Assembly (NCBI GenBank): GCA_018376445.1
Contig: JAHABL010000006.1
Coordinates: forward strand, 1-64,000
Reading direction: 5' to 3'
Length of the DNA: 64,000 nt
Source of the DNA: Mycobacteriales bacterium
GTDB taxonomy: Bacteria > Actinomycetota > Actinomycetes > Mycobacteriales > Mycobacteriaceae
Shown here: one piece after another, positions 29,301 to 37,314 of the stretch
Layout of the letters: each line of letters opens with the position of its first letter
Numbering within the stretch: the stretch's first letter is position 1
Program-made: the position numbers and the translations under genes
Notes under the pieces: generated by a model
The model's input: the letters and a program-made list of their open reading frames with translations, nothing else
Database searches by the model: none
What the model was told of the DNA's origin: nothing

Positions 29301-29495
29301 AAGAACGAAATTGCTATTGCAGTAACAGCAGAGGATGCCGGCTACGGGCCGGAAACAATCCAGCTGGCTGTTATCGACAACTGGCTGGGCTCCGTCCCGT
29401 GGATGGAGAACAAGGCCCCCGGCTACCAGCAGCTGAAGCACAACCTGATGCCTGCCTATCCGCAGATTCGGATGGCCACCGTCAAACAGAGCTAA
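26301..29495 (+). CDS. Secreted GH35 beta-galactosidase
   Basis: Extracellular glycosidase of family GH35, 1064 residues, expected to release terminal beta-galactose from glycans. ATG 26301 has GAGGAG seven bases upstream. Signal peptide: basic start, hydrophobic core (VVSLTSAVALSLATLVP), cleavage near ASAAPQ. GH35 TIM barrel at about 40-390 with ARPGPYINAE, proton donor Glu222 in AENEE and likely nucleophile Glu314 in IAEAQGGAF. The C-terminal 600 residues hold beta-sandwich domains, including two galactose-binding-like folds (APGSNFLVWMNGKYVG and MFINGWNVGTWVG). No LPxTG anchor or lipobox, so it is probably released or held non-covalently. It is followed by a strong terminator; no sugar transporter or regulator is adjacent. 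Confidence 0.93.
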   Translation: MAFATKHPMSRVVSLTSAVALSLATLVPMSSMAPASAAPQAAPSSQWIKSTNYKYPGNDGKRHKVTWDKYSYKVDGQRLNIWSGEVHYWRLPSPNQWRDVLQKMKAAGFNAVSFYFFWGFHQSAPDTPFDFSGIRDMDLLLRMAAEEGLYVIARPGPYINAEISMGGMPAWQTNSSLPLRTAWDSTNWKEQRAWLRAINRILARHQVTNGGGSVLLYQAENEELLSVGPYADYVKKIVKAAKDDGITVPIFHNDYAPMSNWAFTTKDTGLDVYSYDDYPIRFDCSAERQKLSDHNWHIDPAFKAANNSPHFIAEAQGGAFTPWGASFNASACERFVDANFYRQWAALNNGAGVTAFNYYMIFGGTNWGWTGSAHSGFTSYDYGASITEDRNLRDKLSVQKENGYFHRAFPQLVVMDAASNPAVNNVHGSKVRSYLRTSAGMRNLSMSSKGSQYMAFRLANSNDTTLTKFTTSLTTYAPNGQKVTFNRVPQEGQLILHGRDALQIPVDFKIGDWGAYYSTGLLFFNSPMKGRPLAVLTGTAGDRGEIVLHAPTKPVVKSGNKSVTYTWDKAKKQLRINYDWGFPYDIKVSMKGKAPLTLRIADRHSLIRSWSPQNWLNGRMQGILVENADLVRSVRYEGNTAHLVGSTTKPQNVKIWLPQGITNATWNGQALPLEKAGTHYRAALPGPAAVSVPRLKWVKHEEGYEANPNFDDSRWRVANIKHPKNFRQGPGFFQDVVLDANAYDFHEGDVWYRAHYTAATDDPAIWVKAFGAPGSNFLVWMNGKYVGASAAVKGSVADTGLDNESSKDPTANLTESPKSISFKVPRGTVKKGQKVVLSILLRNNGQRVDWEGIGNNLHAMGVLDARVGNKGKVTWKIQGARGGIHPVDKVRGIYNNGGLYGERAGWYLPGFPDNTWKPAATMHATKPGVTWYRSDFTLNAPANQDVMLRLNVKSKRFEPNRKDKAHTVMFINGWNVGTWVGNVGPQKSFTIPAGFLNRNGKNEIAIAVTAEDAGYGPETIQLAVIDNWLGSVPWMENKAPGYQQLKHNLMPAYPQIRMATVKQS

Positions 29496-29515
29496 CCCTC
29501 AGTTACTGATAACAC

Positions 29516-29551
29516 CAGAAGGGGAGCATCTCACCGGATGCTCCCCTTCTG
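29516..29551 (+). terminator. Terminator after GH35
   Basis: Perfect 15-base arms CAGAAGGGGAGCATC/GATGCTCCCCTTCTG around TCACCG, 20 bases after the stop codon. It may also serve the convergent phosphatase gene. Confidence 0.85.
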
Positions 29552-29610
29552 TTATACGCAGTGTAGCTTTGCCCAGTATGACTTCCTCGAGGCCAACTCG
29601 ACGTGCGGTT

Positions 29611-30333
29611 TTAAGCCTGTAAACCTTGCGTGAAGTCGGACTTTACGCTGGCAGGGTCCGACGTACCAGACGGTTCCTGGTACTCAATATCGGTAATGAT
29701 GTCGCCATCAAACACCAGGGTGGTGATGGAGCCAAGGGAGCACATGCGCTTGCCAGGATGGTGCCCCAGGCTCTTCTCTTCAGCGAAAAGCCGCAGTACC
29801 CAAATGACGCATTGGTGGCAGACGCACACGGCCTCATGGCCACGGTTCTCCCTAACGGCTTGGTGCGCCATTGCTAGCATCCGCTCCACCATCTTGGCGT
29901 AGTGCTCGCCCCAGGAGGGAGTTCGCACGTTCCCTAGGTGTTTCCAGATACGGGGAGTAGTAAGAATCGACTTCGGGGTGAGGAGTTCATTCTCCAGATT
30001 CGAACCTGCCTCAATGAGCAGCGGACTGGTGACGATATCCAGGCCGAAATCATGGGCAAATGGGTAGGCAGTCTGCTGGGCACGCTTCAACGGCGACGCA
30101 TAAACAGCCGTAATATCGTGACCGCGCAACGCATTTGCTGCATTAATGGCATGCTGCTCGCCACGCTCCGTGAGCTTAAATCCACGTTGACGGCCATAAA
30201 GACGGCCAGAGGGGTTATCGACCTCGCCGTGACGCACAAAGTGCACCTTGGTAATGGTCCCCGATGCCCCCGGCGGATACTGCCAATCCTGGTCTTCTCC
30301 AGGCAAAGGTGACGGGTACGTGGACTCAGTCAT
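29611..30333 (-). CDS. Histidine phosphatase family protein
   Basis: 240 residues from ATG 30333, with AAGGAG upstream. The phosphohistidine motif VHFVRHGEVDN is present, with SPLKRAQQTA arginine and the second histidine in VCVCHQCVIWVLRL. This is the phosphoglycerate-mutase-like branch of broad-specificity phosphatases; close actinobacterial relatives include Rv0525. The canonical GHG around the second histidine reads CHQ. Substrate unknown. Confidence 0.85.
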   Translation of the reverse strand: MTESTYPSPLPGEDQDWQYPPGASGTITKVHFVRHGEVDNPSGRLYGRQRGFKLTERGEQHAINAANALRGHDITAVYASPLKRAQQTAYPFAHDFGLDIVTSPLLIEAGSNLENELLTPKSILTTPRIWKHLGNVRTPSWGEHYAKMVERMLAMAHQAVRENRGHEAVCVCHQCVIWVLRLFAEEKSLGHHPGKRMCSLGSITTLVFDGDIITDIEYQEPSGTSDPASVKSDFTQGLQA

Positions 30334-30456
30334 CAAAGACGCTCCTTAACGTGTTGCCCCAGAGCCGCCACCAGCCAGGCAGCAGCAGTGCAGCAAGCTG
30401 CACACGGCATGTTGATACTCTTCGCAGTCTATCGAATCAGCGGCGAGGGAGAGGCG

Positions 30457-32787
30457 CTAGCCCCGGCGCAGTCGCAAGGAGTTGCCTACCACGAAGAGAT
30501 CGGAACACACCATCGCAAACCCCGCCATCATCGGGTTGAGGTAGCCAAACATGGCCAACGGAATCATGGCGACGTTATAAATGAATGCCCAGAACAGATT
30601 GCCCCGCACGATACGGTTCATACGACGCGCCAAATGCAGTGCCTCGGGGACAGCCTCCAAGTCGCCACGTACCAAGGTGAGATCGGCGGCCTGCATTGCC
30701 GCATCGGTACCCGTCCCCATGGCAATACCCAGGTGGGACAGCGCCAGCGCGGCGGCATCGTTAATGCCGTCACCCACCATCGCCACCATCTTGCCCTGCT
30801 GCTGCAGTTCCGCAATCTTGTCGGCCTTCTGGGTGGGCAGCACGCCGGAAATAACGTCCTCCGCTGGGATACCCACTTCGTCCGCAATATGCTGGGCAGC
30901 TTGTGCATTGTCGCCCGTCACCAGGACAGTCTGGCAGCCCTGCTCATGCAAGGCGGCAATGGCTGCGGCGGAGGTGGATTTCACAGTGTCGGCAATGACA
31001 ATCTTGCCGATGAACTCATCATCCCGGTAGACCGCCACCTGTGTGGCAGCCAGGCTGAGCTCAGCAGTAGATAGGCGCAGTGCCTCAGCACCCACCTTAT
31101 CCCGCGGCTTGCCCACAAACACCCGGGCGCCGGACACGTCACCAACCACACCTTCCCCCGGCACGGCAGTAATACCCTCTGCCGTCACCACAGTGTCGCT
31201 ACCAGCTGACCGCACAATGGCCGCGCCAAGGGGGTGCTCAGAGCCCCGCTCCACAGCCGCCGCCCACTGCACAACCTGGGCGGAGGAGAAGCCACTCACC
31301 GGTACCACGTCCACCACCGACATTTCGCCGGTAGTGATGGTGCCCGTCTTGTCGAAGACGACAGTGTCGATATCCCGCACCTTCTCCAGGGTTTCCTGGG
31401 AGCGCACAATAATGCCGCGTTGGGCGGCCCGGCCAGTACCCACCATGAACGCCAGCGGTGTCGCCAACCCAAGCGCACAAGGACAGGCGATGATGAGAAC
31501 TGCCACGCCGGCGGTAAAGGCCGCTGCCACCGACTCGCCCGCCACCAAATGACCACCCAGAGCAACGAACGCCAGCAGAATCACAATGGGAACAAAGACA
31601 CTGGAAATACGGTCGGCCAGGCGCTGCGCATTCGATTTGCTCTCCTGCGCTCGCTTCACCGCCTCCGTAATAGCAGCCAGCTGCGTGTCCGCCCCCACGG
31701 CTGTTGCGCGCACCAGCAGAGTGCCGGTGGTATTCACGCATCCGCCAATAACCTCATCGCCCGGCGCGACGGGCTGCGGCATAGACTCTCCTGTCATGGC
31801 AGAGGCGTTAACAGAGCTCACACCTTCGACAACCACACCATCAGTAGCGATCTTGTCGCCCGGCAGCACGCGGAAGAGATCATCCTTCGACAACGAACTC
31901 ACTGGGATACGGTGTTCTACCCCCTGAGCATCGACGAAGAGAGCATCCTTCGCCCCCACATCCATGAGTGCGGTAAGCCCGGCGCGGGCCGAGCGCTTCG
32001 CACGGTGCTCCAGATAGCGACCCAGCAGGAGAAAGACGATGACGCCGGCAGCGGACTCAAAATAAACCTGCCCACTGGGGTCCACATTCGGGTTCCACAG
32101 CTGCATACTGTGGTGCATTCCGATGTGGCCCGCCGTTCCAAACAGCATGGCTCCCAGGCTCCAGAAGTAGGCGGATAGCGTGCCGAGGCTCAGCAGGGTG
32201 TCCATGCTGACGGTGTGGTGTTTGGCATTAGCGATGGTGGCGCGGTGGAATACCCAGCCAGGGTAGAACACCACAATGGTGGTGAGAACCAGACACAGCC
32301 ACTGCCAGCCCGGGAACTGAGCGGACGGCACCATCGAGATAACCATGACGGGCAGGGTGAGAACCGCTGCGACGATGAGGCGGGTGACGAGATCGCGGCT
32401 AGCTTTCTCCTCCGCCTCTACGATCTGCTGGTCCGCATCGACGGCGGAGATGCTATTGCCGTCAGAGAGAAGCCGGGCGTCGTAGCCGGCCCCCTTCACC
32501 GCCTCGATGAGATCCTGGGCACTGTAGCTGTCGGCTGCTTCCAGGGAGGCGCTTTCGGTGGCGAAGTTGACCATGCACTCCACCCCCTCAAGTTTGTTGA
32601 GGGTGCGCTGCACATGGTTGGCACAATTAGCACAGGACAAGCCCAGCAGTGCGAGTTCAACATGGCGATAGTCCGCGGTGGACGCCGGCACATGTGCGGT
32701 GGACGCCGGCGCAGTCTGCACCGCGGAGGCGGCAGGCGCCGGGCAACTGTCTTCAGCCGACGATGAGCGAGGTGTAGAGGAAGGCAT
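30457..32787 (-). CDS. copA: Copper-exporting P1B-type ATPase
   Basis: Heavy-metal ATPase of the cytoplasmic membrane, 776 residues from ATG 32787 (AAGGAG seven bases upstream). Disordered Ser/Ala/Pro N-terminus, then one HMA domain with CANC (Cys52, Cys55), eight membrane spans, the CPC metal site in IIACPCALGLATP, TGES actuator motif, DKTGTIT phosphorylation site, SEHPLG nucleotide-binding motif and GDGINDAAAL hinge. The YN and MAG residues of the last two spans (FIYNVAMIPLA, NPMMAGFAM) fit the Cu(I) class. Located 122 bases downstream of the CopZ-like chaperone gene. Confidence 0.93.
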   Translation of the reverse strand: MPSSTPRSSSAEDSCPAPAASAVQTAPASTAHVPASTADYRHVELALLGLSCANCANHVQRTLNKLEGVECMVNFATESASLEAADSYSAQDLIEAVKGAGYDARLLSDGNSISAVDADQQIVEAEEKASRDLVTRLIVAAVLTLPVMVISMVPSAQFPGWQWLCLVLTTIVVFYPGWVFHRATIANAKHHTVSMDTLLSLGTLSAYFWSLGAMLFGTAGHIGMHHSMQLWNPNVDPSGQVYFESAAGVIVFLLLGRYLEHRAKRSARAGLTALMDVGAKDALFVDAQGVEHRIPVSSLSKDDLFRVLPGDKIATDGVVVEGVSSVNASAMTGESMPQPVAPGDEVIGGCVNTTGTLLVRATAVGADTQLAAITEAVKRAQESKSNAQRLADRISSVFVPIVILLAFVALGGHLVAGESVAAAFTAGVAVLIIACPCALGLATPLAFMVGTGRAAQRGIIVRSQETLEKVRDIDTVVFDKTGTITTGEMSVVDVVPVSGFSSAQVVQWAAAVERGSEHPLGAAIVRSAGSDTVVTAEGITAVPGEGVVGDVSGARVFVGKPRDKVGAEALRLSTAELSLAATQVAVYRDDEFIGKIVIADTVKSTSAAAIAALHEQGCQTVLVTGDNAQAAQHIADEVGIPAEDVISGVLPTQKADKIAELQQQGKMVAMVGDGINDAAALALSHLGIAMGTGTDAAMQAADLTLVRGDLEAVPEALHLARRMNRIVRGNLFWAFIYNVAMIPLAMFGYLNPMMAGFAMVCSDLFVVGNSLRLRRG

Positions 32788-32909
32788 GGGCGGCTCCTTG
32801 TGAGATAGAGAGGACCTGTCTGATACCGATGGGTGGCGCCAGACAGGCGGGGAAACTTCTGGTCTCGATCGCTGCGGCGGTACATGCCGCACGACCGAGA
32901 AGGCGAGCG

Positions 32910-33113
32910 TTAGACGAGGGTGAAACCAGCCTCTTCGACGGCTGCGGCGAGGGCGTCACGGGGCACGTCACCTTCCGCATCAAAGGTCACGTTGCCGGAG
33001 GCGAGATCGACAACGACGTTGGAGACACCGGGGACCTTGGAGACTTCATCGGTGACGCGCTGGACGCAGTGTCCGCAGGTCATGCCGTCAACTTTTACGG
33101 TGGTGCTAGCCAT
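32910..33113 (-). CDS. copZ: CopZ-type copper chaperone
   Basis: 67-residue free HMA domain: MTCGHCVQRV with Cys13 and Cys16, ending EEAGFTLV. It binds Cu(I) in the cytoplasm and hands it to the ATPase encoded downstream. No CsoR-type repressor gene is next to the pair; a palindrome upstream may be the operator. Confidence 0.93.
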   Translation of the reverse strand: MASTTVKVDGMTCGHCVQRVTDEVSKVPGVSNVVVDLASGNVTFDAEGDVPRDALAAAVEEAGFTLV

Positions 33114-33162
33114 GAGGAAACTCCTTACAGGTCAAAAGGTCAACGTGGATATGCAGGCAGCC

Positions 33163-33178
33163 ACCCGACTATCCGGGT
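33163..33178 (-). promoter_or_regulatory. Candidate operator upstream of copZ
   Basis: ACCCG-6-CGGGT inverted repeat, 50 bases before the copZ start, extended by flanking T/A bases (TACCCG...CGGGTG on the minus strand). G/C tracts of this form occur in CsoR-type copper operators. The regulator is not in the window. Confidence 0.35.
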
Positions 33179-33218
33179 ATAGCGGCTCCTAGTCGGCACA
33201 ACGTGGGAACTGAGGTGA

Positions 33219-33644
33219 CTATTCCGGCTTCGGCCGACGGCCAGGAGTGAGAAACGTCACATCGGGGTAGAACCAGCGAACCGTAGTGGGCCACACCAAC
33301 AGCACCAACACCGCCAGCACGACGAAGAGATGCAGCAAAGGCATCCCACCCCGCCCCACAATCGCGACGATCGCCAGCGCAATCACAGACACTGCCGTGA
33401 CCCCGACCTGGATCTTCCAGCCCAGCGTAGACTTCTGATGTGTCGCACTCGCCAGCGCCCCCACCGCTAATCCGGTGACGATACAGATAATGGCAGCAGT
33501 ACGGGCTTCCGTCACCTGGAAATCCGACTCTGCATACCTGCTGATAGAGCGCAGCATGATGAAGCCACCAGCAACTCCTAGTAAGGTGGCAACGAGAGAT
33601 AGATAATAGGCGAAGGACACACTCGCCGGACGGGTTGTCTTCAC
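33219..33644 (-). CDS. Four-span membrane protein of unknown function
   Basis: 141 residues from GTG 33644 (AAGG eight bases upstream); a longer frame runs antisense through hemD and is not credible. Four hydrophobic segments: about residues 8-30, 44-64, 75-97 and 101-120. Basic C-terminus ending GRRPKPE. Lies back-to-back with hemD. No family recognised. Confidence 0.7.
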   Translation of the reverse strand: MKTTRPASVSFAYYLSLVATLLGVAGGFIMLRSISRYAESDFQVTEARTAAIICIVTGLAVGALASATHQKSTLGWKIQVGVTAVSVIALAIVAIVGRGGMPLLHLFVVLAVLVLLVWPTTVRWFYPDVTFLTPGRRPKPE

Positions 33645-33707
33645 ACTAGCTACCTTAACGGAAAAGCCCCTCGTCTCGCCTTTCTTAGCACGCACCAGGA
33701 GATGACC

Positions 33708-34580
33708 ATGGTCGACTCTCATCAGCCCCAGACGGACGACGCTGCCCAAACGCCGCGTCTGCTGGTGAGCCGCCCCGCCGGTGACCCCTTCAGTAAGGCC
33801 CTCGAACAGGCCGGATACGAAGTGGTCTCCACCCCCTTCAACCATTGCTGCACCGCTGGTGACCCCCACGGTCCCGGCCTTTCTGTCGTCAGCGCTTGGG
33901 AAGAGCCCCTTCGCACTGGCCACGTTATGTGGGTAGTCTTTGCCTCCCGCCGCGGAGTTGAAGTCCTCAACAAACTCCTCCCCGATGCCCTCGCCGACGC
34001 CGCCAAAGCTGGCACCAAGTTCGCCGTCGTCGGCCCCGCCACCGGTGCAGCCCTGCGCCGCCTTGGCCTCGAGCCCGACCTGGAGATGCCCGCCTCTGCC
34101 GCTGCCGGCCAACAGCTGGGCAAAGCGCTTCGTGAAAAAGTTGACTACCCACCGTCGAAGCCCACCAAGAAGATGCCACCCGTCCCCACTCTGCTGTGCA
34201 TTGGCTCGGCGCTCTCCCGCTGGGATTCCGCCGTGATGCTGCACGAGGCCGGCTGGGACGTTACTTGCCTGCCCGTATATACCATGCTGCCGGTGGAGGC
34301 GGATGAACTACCCGCCGGCACCATTGACGGCTGGCGCCACGGCGAGTTTTCCTGCGCGGTAGTGACTGCCCCGTCCGCCGCCCGCGTCCTCTCCGACGTG
34401 TGTGGCAAAGGCACCGTGGTATGTATTGGCGACACAACCGCCGCCACCGCCAAGAAGGTGGGCCTGAAGGTCAGTCGGGTAGCTAAGACCGCCGACCCAA
34501 CCGGTGTCCTCGAGGCGGTTGAACAGGCGTTCCCGCTGAAGGAGGATGCTGTCTCTGCCTCCCCCGCCCAGTCCTCTTAA
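33708..34580 (+). CDS. hemD: Uroporphyrinogen-III synthase domain protein
   Basis: Cyclises hydroxymethylbilane to uroporphyrinogen III in heme/siroheme synthesis. 290 residues from ATG 33708 (AGGAG six bases upstream). The two-domain HemD layout is visible: RLLVSRPAGDPFSKALEQAGYEV, VVFASRRGVEVL, KFAVVGPATGAALRRLGL in domain one and VVTAPSAARVLSD, CIGDTTAATAKKVGL at the end. Unlike the mycobacterial protein (Rv0511), which is fused to a uroporphyrinogen methyltransferase, this one is the synthase alone. It is followed 11 bases later by hemB. Confidence 0.85.
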   Translation: MVDSHQPQTDDAAQTPRLLVSRPAGDPFSKALEQAGYEVVSTPFNHCCTAGDPHGPGLSVVSAWEEPLRTGHVMWVVFASRRGVEVLNKLLPDALADAAKAGTKFAVVGPATGAALRRLGLEPDLEMPASAAAGQQLGKALREKVDYPPSKPTKKMPPVPTLLCIGSALSRWDSAVMLHEAGWDVTCLPVYTMLPVEADELPAGTIDGWRHGEFSCAVVTAPSAARVLSDVCGKGTVVCIGDTTAATAKKVGLKVSRVAKTADPTGVLEAVEQAFPLKEDAVSASPAQSS

Positions 34581-34591
34581 AGGCTCCGACT

Positions 34592-35569
34592 GTGTATCCT
34601 GTGCAACGCCCGCGCCGCCTGCGCTCCACTGCAGCTCTGCGCGATCTCGTCCAAGAGACCCGCATCTTCCCCAAGCAGCTCATCTACCCCGCTTTTGTGC
34701 GTGACGGGATCAGTGAACCCGCCGCCATCTCCTCTCTCCCCGGCCAATATCAGCACACGCTGGACTCGCTGCGTCGGCTGGCGGTGGAGTGTGCCGAAGC
34801 GGGGATCGGCGGCATCGACCTGTTCGGTGTGCCCCGCGAGGAGGATAAAGACGAGTGCGGATCGCAGGCCTGGGCAGAGGATGGCATCCTCAACCGGGGG
34901 CTGCGGGTGCTCCACGAGGAGCTGGGGGACGATCTTGTTATCTGCGCCGATACTTGCCTTGACGAGTTCACCTCGCATGGGCACTGCGGGCTGGTACGAC
35001 CGGACGGGACCGTCGACAATGACGCCACCCTCCCCTGCTATGTGCGGGAAGCTCTTGCCCAAGCACAGGCGGGGGCTCACATGGTGTCCCCCTCCGGGAT
35101 GATGGACGGCCAGGTGGCTGCGATTCGGAATGGTCTAGATGAGGCGGGGATGAAGAATACTGCCATCATGGCCTATTCCGCGAAGTATGCGTCGGCTTTC
35201 TTTGGACCCTTCCGGGAGGCGGTCGCCTGCAGTCTGCATGGTGATCGCAAAACCTACCAGCAGGATCCCGCCAATGCCCGGGAGGGCGTGCGGGAGGCGC
35301 TACTGGATGTGGAGGAAGGCGCCGACATCGTCATGGTAAAGCCTGCTGGTAGCTACCTTGATGTGGTGCAGGCTGTAGCGGAGACGGTGCCTGTGCCGGT
35401 GGCAGCCTACCAGGTCTCCGGCGACTATGCGATGGTGGAGGCCGCTGCCCAGCAGGGGTGGTTGGATCGCCAGCGAGTGGTACTGGAATCGGTGACGGGG
35501 ATTGTGCGTGCCGGCGCGGATATTGTCCTCACGTACTGGGCACCTGAGATCGGCCACTGGCTGCACTGA
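34592..35569 (+). CDS. hemB: Delta-aminolevulinic acid dehydratase
   Basis: Condenses two 5-aminolevulinate molecules to porphobilinogen. 325 residues from GTG 34592. Catalytic lysines in AYSAKYAS and IVMVKPAGSYLD. The metal-binding loop reads ICADTCLDEFTSHGHCG, with the cysteines of zinc-type enzymes, and the FFGPFREA motif is present. In a heme cluster with hemD. Confidence 0.97.
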   Translation: MYPVQRPRRLRSTAALRDLVQETRIFPKQLIYPAFVRDGISEPAAISSLPGQYQHTLDSLRRLAVECAEAGIGGIDLFGVPREEDKDECGSQAWAEDGILNRGLRVLHEELGDDLVICADTCLDEFTSHGHCGLVRPDGTVDNDATLPCYVREALAQAQAGAHMVSPSGMMDGQVAAIRNGLDEAGMKNTAIMAYSAKYASAFFGPFREAVACSLHGDRKTYQQDPANAREGVREALLDVEEGADIVMVKPAGSYLDVVQAVAETVPVPVAAYQVSGDYAMVEAAAQQGWLDRQRVVLESVTGIVRAGADIVLTYWAPEIGHWLH

Positions 35570-35583
35570 GAACCGGAGACGAT

Positions 35584-36240
35584 TTAACGGGGGCGCTGTG
35601 GGCCGTTCGGGGGAACGGGAGGCAGCGGCGGCATGGGTGGCATCGGCGGGCGACGCTGTGCTGTCATATCGTTGAACCATTGGTCTGCTTCCAATTTGCG
35701 CATTTGGAAGAGGGCAGCCATGGCCACGATTCCCTGCAGGATGACCACGCAGAGGACAAAGAAGGAGAAGGCGCGGGAGCCCGCCACCCCTTCTGCTTGG
35801 GAGAGGTAGTAGGCGATGGGGCTGAAACTCCCGGAGAGTCCTTGGGCGGACATAATGACACCGGAGAGTGTCTGGAAGCCCAGGTAGCAGGCGAAGAGGA
35901 TGAGGGCCAAGCGGGCCCATTTGCGTCCCATGCTCATCCGCCAGATGACGAGTGCTAGCAGTAGCGCCAGGAGAAACTCCATGAAGATCCCAGTGAAGGG
36001 AACGGCGGCCGCCATGAGGTGTAGTTCGTCAGCGCTATACTGCATGCCCAGGGTGGAGCCTTGTTCCTGCAGTGCGCTGAGGCGGGTTGAGAGGTCCTCA
36101 GTGATGGCGGCGCTGAGGGGCTGTGAGTAGCGGATACTCACCACGATCTCGGAAAGAATTTGCAGCGCGGAGAGTGCCAGCACTCCGATCCAGAGGATGA
36201 GAGCAGTGTCGACACAGTACGGGCGGCGCAGTTTTTCCAT
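35584..36240 (-). CDS. Four-span membrane protein with proline-rich tail
   Basis: 218 residues. Hydrophobic segments at about 13-35, 77-98, 108-130 and 150-178, then a cytoplasmic tail ending in a repeated PPMPPMPPLPPVPP stretch. Membrane proteins of this shape occur beside hemB in other actinobacteria (Rv0513-like), but no function is known. Convergent with hemB, 14 bases apart. Confidence 0.7.
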   Translation of the reverse strand: MEKLRRPYCVDTALILWIGVLALSALQILSEIVVSIRYSQPLSAAITEDLSTRLSALQEQGSTLGMQYSADELHLMAAAVPFTGIFMEFLLALLLALVIWRMSMGRKWARLALILFACYLGFQTLSGVIMSAQGLSGSFSPIAYYLSQAEGVAGSRAFSFFVLCVVILQGIVAMAALFQMRKLEADQWFNDMTAQRRPPMPPMPPLPPVPPNGPQRPR

Positions 36241-36326
36241 AGCTTAAGACTATCGGAATGAGGGGAATGTTGCCCGGTCAGGAACACTGCGCCGCCTCAT
36301 CCTGTGTTTGTGAGGGTTTACTGCCG

Positions 36327-36345
36327 TACCTCCTGCGGAGGTACA
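36327..36345 (-). terminator. Hairpin after the PfkB kinase gene
   Basis: GTACCTCC-TGC-GGAGGTAC is a perfect 8-base inverted repeat, 15 bases past the kinase stop. It lacks a T-run, so it may be a Rho-assisted or mRNA-end-stabilising hairpin. Confidence 0.5.
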
Positions 36346-36359
36346 GGCTGCGGCGTCTC

Positions 36360-37301
36360 TTACTTGTTGACTTTGGCGAGGTACTTTTCGACCTTCTTGC
36401 GCACATCCTCGTCGGTGAACTCGCCGGCGTCGGAGCCGACGCCCACCACAGTGAAGGAGGCGGTAGCGACGCCCCACACACCGGCCTCAGCAGGACTGTA
36501 GCCTTCGGCGATGCCTTTGAGGAAGCCGGCGGAGAAGGAATCTCCAGCACCATCGGTGGCGATGACCTTTGCCTTCATGGCAGGGACCTCGGTGACGGTA
36601 TCGCGGGTAACGACGACGGCGCCGTCTTTACCGGCGGTGGCGGCGACGCAACCAACGCCGTAGTCGATCATCTTGCGGCAGGCGGCCACCAGGTCGGTTT
36701 CGCCAGTGTAGCCCATGATCTGCTCATCGTTGGGGAGCAGGAAGTCAATGTACGGCAGGGCGTCTTGAATCCAGGTGACGACAGCCTTAGAACCACCCGC
36801 CAGGAGGTCTGCGGAGGTAATGGCTCCACCGTCTTTAGCGGCACGCAGTACCTTGGCGACAGCCTTGCCGCCCTGGAATTCGGGGGCACCATAATGGACG
36901 ACGTCAGCCTGGGCAATGAGGTCCCATGGGGCTTTCTCGACGTCATAAAGAATTTCGGTACCGACCAGGTGGAGGGCGGGGCGGGAGCCATCCTTGCGGA
37001 TCGGGATGACGGAGCCGGTGGTGGGGGTGCCCTCGACGATTTGGAAGTGATCGGTGTTGATGCCGCGTTCGTTCATGAGTTGGCGCAGGATGCGGCCGCG
37101 TACGTCGTCACCGCAGGCGGAGGAGACGTAGGTGTCGAAGCCCAGTTTCTTAAGGGTAAGGGCAGTGCCGCCGGCGGTACCAGCCGGGGTGATGTGGATG
37201 TTATCCACGAGCGCGGCGCCCTGTCCCGGCGGAATGCTCTCCACCGGCTGTACGAGGATGTCCAGAACACTGGTACCAATTGCGAGGGCCTTCATAGCCA
37301 T
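36360..37301 (-). CDS. PfkB-family carbohydrate kinase
   Basis: Ribokinase-type sugar kinase, 313 residues from ATG 37301 (AAAGGAG upstream). N-terminal PAGTAGGTALTLKKLGFDTYV (first PfkB signature region) and the C-terminal DGAGDSFSAGF with the catalytic aspartate. The adenine/substrate lid is short. Gene order aldolase-kinase with a 13-base gap suggests a small catabolic operon in which a ketose is phosphorylated and then split. Substrate unknown; ribokinase or adenosine-kinase activity cannot be excluded. Confidence 0.88.
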   Translation of the reverse strand: MAMKALAIGTSVLDILVQPVESIPPGQGAALVDNIHITPAGTAGGTALTLKKLGFDTYVSSACGDDVRGRILRQLMNERGINTDHFQIVEGTPTTGSVIPIRKDGSRPALHLVGTEILYDVEKAPWDLIAQADVVHYGAPEFQGGKAVAKVLRAAKDGGAITSADLLAGGSKAVVTWIQDALPYIDFLLPNDEQIMGYTGETDLVAACRKMIDYGVGCVAATAGKDGAVVVTRDTVTEVPAMKAKVIATDGAGDSFSAGFLKGIAEGYSPAEAGVWGVATASFTVVGVGSDAGEFTDEDVRKKVEKYLAKVNK

Positions 37302-37314
37302 GGGGGAACTCCTT

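Noticed and set aside
33645..34244. N-terminal extension of the four-span membrane protein
   Set aside because: It runs antisense through hemD, has no homologous-looking residues, and a GTG with a ribosome site exists at 33644.
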